Assembly: GCA_032622095.1 (NCBI GenBank)
Contig: CP136068.1
Location: 151,861,151 to 151,925,150, forward strand
Source of the DNA: Siphonodentalium dalli
Taxonomy: Eukaryota; Mollusca; Scaphopoda; Gadilida; Siphonodentaliidae
Direction: 5' to 3'
DNA length: 64,000 nt
The notes below the pieces were generated by a model, which was not told the origin of the DNA, made no database searches, and saw only the letters and a list, made by a program, of their open reading frames with translations. Below, piece by piece: positions 1 to 10,541 of this stretch. Numbering within the stretch: position 1 is the stretch's first letter; each line of letters opens with the position of its first letter. The translations under genes and the position numbers were made by a program.

Positions 1-469
1 TATTTATGCGCATCAACATTCGTTTAAACAGAGAATATTTAGCCAATATATAGCACCATGAACAGAGGAGCACCTGGAAATTTCTTTGAAACATCTGTAT
101 CTTCATGGAGTTAGCCAGGTGTCCTCGAGAACTTAGTCCAACCCACTAAATTGATTGATACATTTCAATATTGAAAACCCAATTATCATCTTTTATTTGT
201 GATGTTCATGTATCATATTATAACGTCTAATGTATACGCAGTTGTAAATAAATACATAATTCATTATTGTTGGAACAGATTAATCGCGAGAAACAGAATG
301 ACAATTGACAAGGCGAGCCATTACTTATATCCCATGACTGCAATAATCATGTTTTATGATGCTATTTGAATATCAAATTTTTGAGAAAACGTATAACACT
401 TTTAATCAAGAGCATTCTCTATCCACAACAAATATCCACAGCATACAGAGGGTTTCTCATCGCATTAAC
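1..469. other. AT-rich stretch, nothing recognised
   Basis: No long open frame, RNA gene, hairpin or tandem repeat was seen in this stretch. It may be the body of the element whose possible 3' end lies just downstream, but no 5' end was found. Confidence 0.4.
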
Positions 470-496
470 ATGGGCAACGCCGGGTAACCCTGCTAG
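470..496 (+). mobile_element. Possible Helitron-like 3' terminus
   Basis: A short GC-rich imperfect hairpin (GGCAACGCC) is followed within about 15 bases by CTAG and then T. This is the layout of a Helitron 3' end and resembles the three better examples at 43610, 44402 and 51901. No 5' end was identified, so this is a weak call. Confidence 0.3.
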
Positions 497-640
497 TATT
501 AAATAAATGCAGTGACTCTCGATGGCGAAATCGTTTTCGATAGTTGCGTTCCGAATCGAGAAGTAAATATTTACGATGGTTTTTATGGAGTGGTACGGTC
601 GATTTGCTTGAGATTTGCGGCGATGTTGGTAGAATGCTTC
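497..640 (+). repeat. Dispersed repeat J, copy 1 (left part)
   Basis: This matches segments near 59550-59700 and 61250-61400 and, in reverse, 20220-20345. Landmarks include GTCCCGAATCGAGAAGTAAA-like text and TGGAGTGGTACGGTCGATTT. The rest of this copy resumes at about 1476, so roughly 835 bp has been inserted into it. The 128-residue frame starting in this copy is not conserved in the others and is not called as a gene. Confidence 0.6.
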
Positions 641-1312
641 ATTGTATGCTTGCCTATAAAATAGCGGGAAATTATCGAAACGTAGATCTTTGCACGTATC
701 CCTTAGAAGCCAAGGTGAAATACGATTTCGTTATTTCACTGTATGTTTCGTTATATTTCACTGTAGCCTGTCGGTGGTTTACGCGAGCGAAAAATTTGAA
801 GGCAAATTCTATAAACGCGCGTTATAGTAAATTGTCTGCAAACTTATCGGTTATAACCATTATAAGCTCATTCGAAACAAGAGTAAAATCTTATAAGTTA
901 ATATGTCATTTCACAGGGGAACCACCATAAGAGGAAGGAAGAAGTAAAACAATCGAAAAAAGTTCCAAAGAAAACCACACGCGCGTAAAGTTGAAACAGA
1001 CACTTTTGACATTCAAGTGTCGTCGTTTTTTTCCGGCGTTTTTGATTGGCTAGCCGGTACTTATCACGCACCGTGCAGCTGGGGGCCGTGCACGTGGGAT
1101 TGATATATTTCGACTGTGGTGACACGGAGACTTTTTAGTTTCGATTCCGTGTTTCATTTCTGTGCATGAGTCTTGTTGCTTTAGCTAGGTAATTGTGCAC
1201 TTATGCATGATTAGTAGGAAGAATTCTTCAAATAGCTGAAATACTAAGTAAACATGTCGCATAGCTTAGCAACTTTGGGCTTTAATAAGGTGAATATAAT
1301 AAATGTATACAG

Positions 1313-1452
1313 TTTTTTGTTTGAATATCTGAAACATCTCATTCGTGTCCTGAAAGAAATATCGAATTTTCACTCGCGGCTTGTAGCCGCTAGTGAAAAT
1401 TCGATATTTCTTTCCAGACACGAATGAGATGTTTCAGGTATTCAAACAAAAA
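1313..1452. repeat. Long hairpin (foldback), 140 bp
   Basis: The two arms, about 65 bp each, are nearly perfect inverted complements. They begin with TTTTTGTTTGAA and end with TTCAAACAAAAA. The tip is GC-rich (CGCGGCT-TGT-AGCCGC). It lies in the DNA that splits repeat J copy 1, so it is probably part of an inserted element. Confidence 0.8.
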
Positions 1453-1475
1453 GTGAAGGTAATCTCTATATATTC

Positions 1476-1560
1476 CCCCAGTTGGCACAGCACCTAAATA
1501 ATAACTGTTCAGTTTCACGCACCCGAAAAAGTCCATAACATGTCTTTAAATATGATAATC
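1476..1560 (+). repeat. Dispersed repeat J, copy 1 (right part)
   Basis: This matches 61425-61500 and 59745-59784 plus 60465 onward (GTTGGCACAGC, TTTCACGCACC, AAGTCCATAA, ATGTCTTTAA). It continues copy 1 after an insertion of about 835 bp. Confidence 0.55.
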
Positions 1561-2039
1561 TGGTTCTACTACGTGTATAAACTTAAACGGACATGACTAC
1601 TTCGAGCTTCCAAATTTTTTCTACGTAATTTGGAGGGTGGGATACGATATGTCGATAATTTGGAAGGAGGTATAAGATAGGTTGACAAATACTCGAAATG
1701 TTTATATACCGGCTCCATATGTTCTGACAAATTCTTGCCATGGTCATGCATGTCTTTTCCAACATAATGAAACAAACGCTCTTTATTTTTACCATATCAG
1801 GAATAGACTGGACGCTCTTTTCTGTTCAATGGCGTGCAAATGGCTGTTTTGTGTTTCGGACCCAAACAATCGTTTTTCAAGTTGTATTTTGTATGACTTC
1901 GATATGTCTTTCTTGGACATATGATGCTCGTAGAAAGGTAGTTCAATTAATATGTATCGACCTATTTCGATATCGGAAAACATTCTAAAGAGAATATTAT
2001 TAGGTGTATTTTCGAAAGCAAACAGCCACGTGGCTTTAA
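1561..2039. other. No gene seen; short 30-bp duplication
   Basis: Only a diverged direct repeat of about 30 bp (AATTTGGAGGG / AATTTGGAAGG, about 1627-1687) was seen. Several overlapping short frames on both strands lack protein-like features. Confidence 0.4.
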
Positions 2040-2292
2040 CACTTTCGTGTCGGGAGCTGCACTGGTGCACCTTTAAAGACCCTATGCCAATGCATTCTCT
2101 TATATACGCGAGTCTCCCACATGGAGCCTCGCATATATAAGAGAATGCACTGCTTGGCTTACAATGTCAAGGTAAATATTCCAATGCATTCTCTTATATA
2201 TGCGATGCTCCCCATGGGAGACTCGCATATATAAGAGAATGCATTGGCACAGGGTTTTCGAAAATTTTCAGGAAGCTCCAGTCATGGAAGGG
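2040..2292 (+). mobile_element. TTAA-target MITE, family B, copy 1
   Basis: A 253-bp element is flanked by TTAA at 2036-2039 and 2293-2296. The left end reads CACTTTCGTGTCGGGAGC and the right end reads GGAGCTCC... to CATGGAAGGG. Two hairpins of about 67 bp (about 2088-2155 and 2186-2252) face each other in inverted order. The TTAA duplication and the C/G-run terminus are typical of piggyBac-superfamily non-autonomous elements. No transposase is present. Confidence 0.7.
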
Positions 2293-2694
2293 TTAACGAG
2301 TATGTAAATCCTTGCATCTATATAGCTATGGTGCGAGCAGAAGAAACTATGTTATTTGACACCAAACTCAATGCAGCGCCCTCTCCGTTATCATTGCCAT
2401 AGATCACTGCCGGAAGGATGGAACTTTTCCGACCGTATCCTTTTATCTTATTTTGACAACCAAAAGTTTGCAATAATGGTAATTATTTCGGCATTGATAA
2501 GAACAATATGAAATGAGCCAGACATAGACAATTTTAATCCTAAAACATAAGAACAAAGATCATGTCAGAAACCCTTACCAAGTGTCCTTGTGGCAGTGGT
2601 ATATCAGCCGACAGATTTTACACCTTTCTCATTATGAAATACGATTAGAATTACGAAAAGCCAAAAAGTCGTAACTTTTTCGGACAGTCCAAAA

Positions 2695-3070
2695 ATCATT
2701 TCGCAGAATTGACGACTACGAGGCCGTCTGTGAGAAAATAGTGCCGTTCAAACTTCTTGCCACCACTCACAGTAAGTTGATACATTTCTGTTTGTCGTTA
2801 TTGTTTTGTACTTAATTATGTTGTTATCAGGTCAAAGTCAGTGGTTGGCTCGATTGTTGCATGTAAAGCTCGTGTGCCTATGTTTCACTTCTCGAAACCG
2901 TAATCGTAACTACACATATGGCCAAACGACAACTAATAGAAACATCACACAATCGATTGACGTAGTAGGCCTGTGCTATTCTTAATTCGAATCCGTAGTA
3001 GTTCATTGTGCGATGTGTACAATATTACAGGGTACTACTATTTGAAGGTCAACTTAATTTTCGAATCATT
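2695..3070 (+). repeat. Dispersed repeat O, copy 1
   Basis: This is collinear with 56215-56600. Shared landmarks include TCGCAGAATTGACG, GTTCAAACTTCTTGCCAC, TTTTGTACTTAATT and AACCGTAATCGTAACTA. I judge the identity to be moderate by eye. No coding capacity was found. Confidence 0.6.
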
Positions 3071-3309
3071 AGATCACATTAAATGCTACAACATAGCCCA
3101 TATTAAATACCATTTGAAAGAGGAAGCTCCAAAACATTGTATTATCAACTGATCTGGTCGAATAAACTTGTTTTTATCGAGGTACCGATGTGTGGTCTGT
3201 ACTTAATTTTGATCCGGACTGTACTATAAAGTGTATTATTCTCAATGGAAGGGGAATAACTCTGTCTCTTAATTCTCCATTCCGGGTGGGCCTTTAAGAG
3301 AGATAATGC

Positions 3310-3426
3310 ATGAACCTAACAATATTTACCTTGAACTTGTAAGCAAATGCATTGTCTTATATATACTAGGCTCCCTATGGCACATGATGTTAATGCTGCA
3401 CCAGCGCAGCTCCATTCATGAATGGG
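3310..3426 (+). mobile_element. Family B MITE remnant
   Basis: The right half of a family B element: a damaged hairpin (about 3347-3385), then TGCTGCACCAGCGCAGCTCC and a terminal GGG followed by TTAA at 3427-3430. The left end is degraded and its boundary is uncertain. Confidence 0.5.
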
Positions 3427-3642
3427 TTAACTTGTATTCGCATTTTTGCAGTCTTATCTGGTCTTAGGTAAATATAAATAATCAAAGGGAATATCGTTAT
3501 ATTGTGCATCTATATGCATGGTCTATTTTAAGAATTATAAGTACATGTACATATCTGAAAAATACTTTATTAAGCACACAAGACCCAAACTAAGACGAAC
3601 TATGTTCGCTTTTCAACAATCGGAACATGCGACCATTGCTAG

Positions 3643-4172
3643 GGACATGACAATCTGCGGGATGGGATGGAATGTGGAATCGAATGACAATCTGCGGAAC
3701 AGAATTTCAAATTGCGTGGAACGGCCGATATGACGATGAATACAGCACGTATAGAGGACACTGACCGGACACCACAGGTTGCATTATTCGATCGACAACT
3801 GACCTAACATAAAATTGTCGAAATCAAGGCCGTTGAACAGCTGTAGAAATGTATTATTACAGCGATAACGCTATGCCCACAAGCAAACATGGTACTAATG
3901 AAATTTATCATCTATTGCACAACAGAAATCTATTAATTCGAGCAGCGAAGTGGTGATTTATGCACATCTAGAGACCGATTAACCCACCCATGCGAAGGTG
4001 CCACGAAACATGGAAAACTGCGTTCGTCATCAATGTTAGGAATTTAGATTTATCGATGAATACGCTACCAAACAACAAGTATTAGGTCTCAAATGACATT
4101 CTGAAATTCTGTTCCGCATGTTGTTTGTCATTCTATTCCATATTCCATCCCATTCCGCAGATTATCATGTCC
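3643..4172. mobile_element. Mutator-like non-autonomous TIR element
   Basis: The terminal inverted repeats begin GGACATGACAATCTGCGG and end CCGCAGATTATCATGTCC, with further inverted similarity inward for about 80 bp. The 10-bp direct repeat CCATTGCTAG flanks the element at 3633-3642 and 4173-4182. A 9-11 bp target duplication is characteristic of Mutator-like elements. Length is 530 bp and no transposase is present. A related foldback lies at 49928-50268. Confidence 0.7.
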
Positions 4173-4289
4173 CCATTGCTAGCAGTTTGGATATATGTGG
4201 TGTAATGGTAATGGATTTTCTTTGAATCGTTCAAATTTGACAAAGACAGAGTATATGATGCCATGAATCTCAACTCAGGCTTAAACGTC

Positions 4290-4540
4290 ACAATAGTCAC
4301 CTAAATGCCTCATCTGAGCCGTCTGCAGTTTGTGATAAAATACAGCAATACGTGGCTTCCACACTCAGACTCTCAAATCACATAAGTCGCCTAAATGTCT
4401 ACTATGAACCTTCTCCAGTTTTTGATAAAATACAACAAGATGTGGCTTCAACACTCAGACTCACAAATCACATAGGTAGGGTCGCCTAAGTTCCTCCTCT
4501 GAGCCTTCCCCAGTTTGTGATAAAATACAACAACACCACA
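4290..4540 (+). repeat. Tandem repeat, about 95-bp unit x 2.6
   Basis: Three successive diverged units share CGCCTAA, TGATAAAATACA, GTGGCTTC and CACTCAGACTC. No coding frame runs across the units. Confidence 0.75.
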
Positions 4541-4727
4541 GTACTATGAAATAGGTCGAGTCGTTAGTTCGTAGTACACGTTTCTTGAACACAGTTGAGT
4601 CGCTATACACATGTCCTTATTATATATATGCTACAATTCTTTTATAATATAGCACACGGTTCGGCTAATAGCTCTGATTCGTTTCGCAACAACCGAGTTT
4701 ACAAAAGAATCAAATTTCATTTGTGAG

Positions 4728-5173
4728 CGCCATATCAAATCCAGTCGTAAGTCGGGATTTTTTTACCCTGTGCCAATGCATTCGCTTATATATGCGAGTC
4801 GACCATATGTCGCCTCGCATATATAAGAGAATGCATTGGCCTAACAATTTTTTACAATTTTAATATTTTTCTTGTATTCTTTAACAATTTTATAATTTAA
4901 CCCATACAGAGCCACAGACAAACATGAGCAGACGACACTCTTCTATATGCTTCTATATATGTGTGGGGCTCCCTGCAGGGTAATGGATGTTTTTTTTTAT
5001 TTTATGTCCTAAAAAATGTAAGAAACATTTATTTAAAAAAAATGATAAAACAATTGTTAGGCCAATGCATTCTCTTATATATGCGAGGCGACCTATGGTC
5101 GACTTGCATATATAAGAGAATGCATTGGCATAGGGTAAAGAAATCCCGACTTACGACTGGATTTGATATGGCG
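4728..5173. mobile_element. Long-palindrome element C with double hairpin core
   Basis: The outer arms (CGCCATATCAAATCCAGTCG on the left, complementary text at 5150-5173) continue into TAAGTCGGGATTT and the same hairpin pair used in family A (about 4765-4838 and 5060-5130). The whole is a near-complete inverted repeat around an AT-rich centre. Its outer arms differ from families A and B and no TTAA flank was seen. The 84-residue frame here is a repeat translation. Confidence 0.65.
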
Positions 5174-5279
5174 GGTCACATTTTGTTATCAACTCAGCAC
5201 GTTTTCGGATTATAATAGAATTGTTTTAGGTTCATGGTCGGCTTAGAATCGCCTCATTTTGAGTCGACAACGAACTGAA

Positions 5280-5550
5280 AAGGAGAGAGTTTTAGTGCCA
5301 TTATCGACTCATTATGATTTATTATAAGTTCATTATGGGCGGAAAATAACACGAATAAAAACCACCTCACGGCTTACCAGATGTACGCTCTTTAAAGTGT
5401 GTTTTCACTGTGACCCTCGCCATAAAACGAAATAACGGATATAATTCAGCTACGGGCTTATTTTAGAATTAATAATCCAATATGAACCTATATGAATATT
5501 ATAAGTCGATTATGATCCTATTATCGCTAGTATACTTATGTTGATCTATT
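5280..5550 (+). repeat. Dispersed repeat L, copy 1
   Basis: This matches the reverse complement of 63120-63460: ATGGGCGGA, TTACCAGATGTACG, GTTTTCACTGTG and CCAATATGAACCTAT appear in the same order. No coding potential was seen. Confidence 0.6.
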
Positions 5551-5602
5551 ATGTAACATCCAAGTCACGTTCATTCCCGACGAAAGGCGACGGTGCAATA
5601 GT

Positions 5603-5686
5603 TGGTCGCGTTGGCCTATCTGTCATCACGTGGTCGCGTTGGCCTATCTGTCATCACGTGGTCGCGTTGGCCTATCTGTCATCACG
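5603..5686 (+). repeat. Perfect 28-bp tandem repeat x 3
   Basis: Three identical units beginning TGGTCGCGTTGGCC and ending CATCACG, at 5603, 5631 and 5659. Confidence 0.9.
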
Positions 5687-5737
5687 TATACTGTAGATCT
5701 GCATTATGTGTCCAAAATGTAACACATGGATGTTTAA

Positions 5738-6132
5738 CCCTTTACCCAACAGAAGGGCCCTGTGCCAATGAATTCTCTTATATATGCGAGTCGACCATAG
5801 GTCGCCTCGCATATATAAGAGAATGCATTGGCTTAACACATTAAAAAAATTATAAAATTGTTAAAGATTGTAAGAAAAAATGGTAAAAAGTGTTAAAAAA
5901 AGATTTTTTTTTAGGCCAATGCATTCTCTTATATATGCGAGGCGACCTATGGTCGACTCGCATATATAAGAGAATGCATTGGCACAGGGTATAACTGTAA
6001 CTATCACAATGAGGTCAAGGAGCCGGTTCCAATGATATCCATATTTGTATGGTTCTATTGAGACAGACCGAAGATAATTTAGGCTGTTGAAGCTTTATTT
6101 GGCCGGTTTTGGCCGGTTTGTTGGGTAAAGGG
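5738..6132 (+). mobile_element. TTAA-target MITE, family A, copy 1
   Basis: A 395-bp element with termini CCCTTTACCCAACA and TGTTGGGTAAAGGG, flanked by TTAA at 5734-5737 and 6133-6136. Hairpin 1 (5765-5831) and hairpin 2 (5916-5982) are reverse complements of each other. The right third carries a unique segment with TGAGACAGACCGAAGAT and GGCCGGTTTTGGCCGG. The TTAA duplication and CCC termini fit a piggyBac-mobilised MITE. Other copies are at 16421, 17597, 22842, 24877, 26341 and 31531. Confidence 0.8.
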
Positions 6133-6193
6133 TTAATGAATTCAAATTGAAATTCAATCTTGGACTGTCATGCATGGCCATCTAATTATTCTA

Positions 6194-6394
6194 TTTCAGT
6201 AATGCTCTAAGTAATCGACTCGTTAGCCACAGCATAATTATGGGTAACTTTTCAGGATTTAGTCGGAAATATGGCTTGTTGCTTCCCGAGAGCTTTCCGA
6301 TGAATGGCAACAAGCCATATTTCCGACTAACTCATGAAAAGTTACTCATAATTCTGCTGTGGTTAAGGAGTCGAATACTTAGAACATTTCTGTA
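6194..6394. repeat. Long hairpin G, 201 bp
   Basis: Arms of about 90 bp with a tip around CCCGAGAGCTTTCCGATG. The right arm recurs alone at 18805-18908, directly after the RT relic, so this is a dispersed foldback family. Confidence 0.75.
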
Positions 6395-7156
6395 GTTCGA
6401 TTAACGTTCTGTGTTACCGCGTTTACTTTTGAACCTATACTGGTTGATTGTTGTCTCATTTGGTGGCAGTATAGTTTGTCCATTTTAGTATAATTCGAGT
6501 CTTAGATCCAGAAAGGTGATAGAAAACGAGTCAACTCGATGACGTCAGCTTTACAACAGCATTGAACGACATGTTTAAATATATGAGGTGCTACATTGCT
6601 TTCTAATATAATTCACATTGCTCAATTTATAACACAGCAGCCATCGAATTCTCTGTCGTCATGCAAGCTGCCAATAAGATGAGTTAAGATAAGATCCGTT
6701 TTAATGGTCTTTTGAAACATATTAATGCTGGACAGCCAACATGTAAACATAAAATTAGAAAAGGAATACATGATATATAAGTGAGATAACACGTACAAGG
6801 TTAACAGATTTAGTAAAATGTAGAATAATTTTTACTGGAAACAGATCACATACGGAAGGGTGATATATGCTATATATTGTATCTCACGTGACTTTGTTAT
6901 TGAAATCAAGCTTTCCGATTGGTTGGCTACTCGACTCTATTAGTCGTAGTTGTATACTACGCCTTCAAGTCTCTCCCATCGTGCACTATGCATATGTAGT
7001 TTTGACTACTAAAAATAGTAACGAACACTACATCAAACTTTGTTCTAAAACTACTTGTTATTTCGCCGCTGATCCAAATTAAAGCTTCAGTAAGGCGAAC
7101 ATCAATTGTCTGAACTTAGTAAAAGTTGAAAATTTCTGCATTTGTTCGATACAATA
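6395..7156. other. No gene seen
   Basis: AT-rich sequence with one unremarkable 71-codon frame and no detected repeat partner in the window. Confidence 0.4.
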
Positions 7157-7302
7157 TAATAATTAGAGCATGACTTGTCGTGAAATACGCCGATATAGTG
7201 CATAGTGCGGTTGTGTAGTTCACTCCGCTTCGCGTCGTGAACTACACAACCTCACTATGCACTATATCGGCGTATTTCACTCCAAGCCATGCTCTAATTA
7301 TT
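7157..7302. repeat. Long hairpin, 146 bp
   Basis: Near-perfect arms of about 65 bp (TAATAATTAGAGCATG outward) with a CG-rich tip CCGCTTCGCG. It belongs to the class of long hairpins with GC-rich tips found throughout the window. Confidence 0.8.
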
Positions 7303-7337
7303 AAATAGTACACTTCCCTAGTTGACCAAAGCCCAGC

Positions 7338-7953
7338 ATGAGTACGGTGGGTTTTTTTCGGGGTATAAGACCGTGCCCGGCACTAACAGGTGAGCAATAC
7401 CATCAGTCCTATATAATTAGACCATGTATTTCCATTGTGGTTCCCAATGGATTCAGGCCACATGCATGAGAGACCGGAACACACACATACGCGTCGTACT
7501 ATCGCAACCCACTGCTTTCAAAATACATTGTTTGACTTAGCTATTAATTGAAGTCAATCAGTTGAATAAAGAATAACGATATGTCGTAGTGAGCTAGACA
7601 GCAAGTATTCCACTGGAAGTTTAAAAACCCTGGATATTTTTGTGAATTAAAATAGGAGAGAGTGGTGTCTTTCGGTGGCTTCACTCTGTGACATGAATAA
7701 TTTGAATCAGTGCCCGTGCCCTTTAATTCATCGGTCTAACTATCTTGATTAAAGCCAAGGATGTCCTTCTAACAAGCTAATAACCGTATACGTGACCAGC
7801 GAATATGATCGTTCATCACAAAGGATTATGGCAATTGATTTCCAGCATAGCACAATTATCTCAGATTGGAAATAACAGACCACAATACCCTTCTGAGTGC
7901 AGATTCATAGTTCATTATTCGATCGATAGTTCATATAATTCTGCCCGGAACCA
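7338..7953 (+). repeat. Large inverted duplication, left arm
   Basis: About 616 bp that reappears in reverse complement at 11791-12428 with very few differences. The outer end is ATGAGTACGGTG and the inner end is CTGCCCGGAACC. The arms do not hold an obvious ORF. They could be very long terminal inverted repeats of one element or two opposed copies of a repeat. Confidence 0.85.
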
Positions 7954-7966
7954 TATGTCACCAGTA

Positions 7967-8344
7967 TAGGGCCCTGCGAATCGATGCGATTCGGAATCTT
8001 TCATCTGATTCGATTCGAAATTGTCTGTCCTGATCGAATTGTATCGAATCATTGGCACCAATTGCATTCTCATTAATTCAACGGACCACATTGCTTTTTC
8101 GCGAAGAAATATTATGATTCATTCAAAGATAATATTTACATTGTATACTAACGACCATTTACCGTTGTTACGAAGTGAGCGAATTGATATTGGTACGGCC
8201 TCTAAGTCATGTATTATCTTCATCTTCACTATTATTATACCTGATGCAATGATTCAATTCGAGATTCGATGCGATTCGGAATCATTTGGCTGATTCGATT
8301 CGAGATTCGATTCGAAATGAAAATGCCCGATTCGCAGGGTTCTA
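7967..8344. mobile_element. hAT-like MITE
   Basis: A 378-bp element with termini TAGGGCCCTGCGAATCG and CGATTCGCAGGGTTCTA (imperfect TIRs). It is flanked by CACCAGTA (7959-7966) and CACCAGCA (8345-8352), an 8-bp target duplication with one mismatch. TAGGG-type ends and 8-bp duplications are hAT hallmarks. The interior has repeated GATTCGAT motifs near both ends. It sits just inside the left arm of the large inverted duplication. The 90-residue frame is not a gene. Confidence 0.75.
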
Positions 8345-9059
8345 CACCAGCAGACTAGTGTTCACTTCGTCATTCCTATGTTCCAATCCGAGAAATGAAG
8401 TTCTATTGTTACATATTGTTCTAGTTAACTTATAGGTCCATTAAACTTATTTATTGAAACAAATAGCAACTGTTCCCAGAAAAGAGTCATGTGACCTCTT
8501 AGTTTCTTATTGTACCAAAACATCACAGAACAAACGCATAGATATATTCAGTCTATATGATCATCATTGACAATATGACTGTCAAATTTCAAATCGAACT
8601 GAGTGTCCACATTTGTAACAAAATCCGATCAAGATATTATCAATTTACACTGTGGACAAATCTCGTAAAGTTTACGGCACAAATGGAATCAAATGCGGTA
8701 AATTCCTGCAGTACATTGTATTATTCCCCAGTAATCTCCACAATCTCCCGTATACCATAGCGGTATTTATGTTACGATTTTCTGTAAATATCACAACCCC
8801 CCTACCCTCATGATCGTGGTTGAGGTTAATTACCTCATAAAATCAATTTAAGCTGTTTATGCTCATGACGGGGATTTGAGCATCTATTGGCCTAGGCTCT
8901 GTCAAATTCCCCAATTGATGGCCAATCAATGCAATTGTACATTGGTCAAATTGAGGTTACACATCATTAAAACGCTCACTAAAATATGACAATTATACAT
9001 GTATGCTGAATGCTGTGGCATACCCTATAGCAGAGGACGGAGGGTAATCTCAATCCATA
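8345..9059. other. No gene seen
   Basis: A 67-codon frame at 8557-8760 has no recognisable features. No repeat partner was found in the window. Confidence 0.4.
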
Positions 9060-9450
9060 GAGACCTTTCGCAAAAATCACTATTACGAAAACGGATAAGA
9101 TATATTGTCCTACTAAGGTGGACACCATCACAACTTACATACGATGTGTAATGGGTGAGGCGGCATATGCCCCACTATATTCAGTCACACATATATGTGA
9201 TGGAAAAAGTAATGTGTGTCTCTTTCAGATGCCATTTTCTTATTCGTGTGTTATACACCACTCTGGGAATGTTAGAACGTCTCCAAGCAGGACAAGTGGC
9301 ACACCCTTGACACATCTGCACATAATTAAACTGCGTGGAATATATTTCGTCTCAAATAAGAACCCCTGTGTAAAGATCGAATGTTTGGCCGTCTACTGGC
9401 AGGATACTGTCCGTATCCGTAATAGTAATCGTGTTTTTGCGAAAGGTCTC
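9060..9450 (+). mobile_element. TIR MITE, family E, copy 1
   Basis: A 391-bp element with termini GAGACCTTTCGCAAAAATCA and TTTGCGAAAGGTCTC; inverted similarity extends about 40 bp through the CGTAAT-rich subterminal part. Copies occur at 25836-26228 (opposite orientation) and 30705-31030 (truncated). The 141-residue frame crossing it is not conserved between copies. The superfamily is unresolved because the target duplication is ambiguous. Confidence 0.7.
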
Positions 9451-10003
9451 CAATATCCAAAAACTCTTACTATATCGATTTCATGCACGTGCGTACGGGT
9501 ATGTCTATTTGAATTTGAGTTAAATGAAAACACATATATGTAATTACGATGGATGATTGAGTGATCAATTGACCATGCACATACCTACTAACTGCATCTG
9601 TGATCTAAAATATTTATTTCATGTGTCATAATGTGAGTTTTTCAATTACGAGTAATACAATTTTCGACCAATCTAAAACACACGAATCGAGCCCCCACCC
9701 CCCTTTTAAAGGAACAACGGCTTAGGCTATCGCCTTTATAAAACAAATTTATGTTACGGTAAAACACTTTGTAGTCCTTTAATTTTCCAACTCCAGTGAT
9801 TAATGTTCACACTCCTGTGTGAGGGAACTGGTGTTATTTCTGCTGGTTGATACAGAGTTAACATTTTGAACAAATGTTATAAATCCGAGCTTTATTGCTG
9901 AGTTACATGATAGGAGCGAACCAGACTTCCCGAAGAAAACGTGAAAAATGTCAGAATTCTCGGTCAACACATTTCAGTTTAGCCATAAATTGTCCAAGCG
10001 TAC
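9451..10003. other. No gene seen
   Basis: AT-rich sequence without long frames or recognised repeats. Confidence 0.4.
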
Positions 10004-10252
10004 TCATGGGCTGTGTTGATCCATACGGGAATATCTTATAGTGTCTGATTTCTTACGAGGTGGTTTTGGAGACATGTTCTTAAAGCCACGTTCATCGATC
10101 ACATTTATACCAGCTACTGAGTCATTAGGTCCTGAAGTGCATCCATGGATATTATGATAATCTGTGTACTTATAGCGCGACCGTTTTCCCCAGTGTATGC
10201 CAACAGAACATGCATCATGATTCGGATCAAACCCTGGACAATCTGGTATCAT
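10004..10252 (-). CDS. Unrecognised protein-like ORF, possible exon
   Basis: I do not recognise this product. The frame gives 82 residues, basic and polar, with segments such as GIHWGKRSRYKYTDYHNIHG and KNMSPKPPRKKSD, and a natural stop at 10004. Its composition is more protein-like than neighbouring frames. An in-frame stop lies about 10 codons upstream, and an AG just before the DCPGFDP codons could be a splice acceptor. It lies about 290 bp downstream, on the same strand, of a frameshifted exon with a consensus splice donor (10542-10842). It could be a later exon of that gene, but the expected second half of the SWIM motif is not present here, so any link is inference. Confidence 0.3.
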   Translation of the reverse strand: MIPDCPGFDPNHDACSVGIHWGKRSRYKYTDYHNIHGCTSGPNDSVAGINVIDERGFKNMSPKPPRKKSDTIRYSRMDQHSP

Positions 10253-10541
10253 GCCTTCATTTCGATATATTTATATATAATCATTTACAATCGAACACGT
10301 TTAAGATTTCGTATGATATGGGCGCAGACATAATCTATATCTATATTTGCTAATGTCTGTCTGTCTGTCTGTGTTGTATAGATGGCGTGTGACTGATTAG
10401 AAATAATATTACATGTATAGTAGATGAAATATGACAGGTCAAGTTGATTTGGAGATTATGTTGCCTATTTTCGTCATAACCGAAATTACGAGGATATATT
10501 CCATATATCTAAAATTCAGAAAGATAAAAGAAAAAACTTAC

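Noticed and set aside
9118-9543. 141-residue plus-strand frame
   Set aside because: It lies mostly within MITE family E and is broken in the copies at 25836 and 30705.
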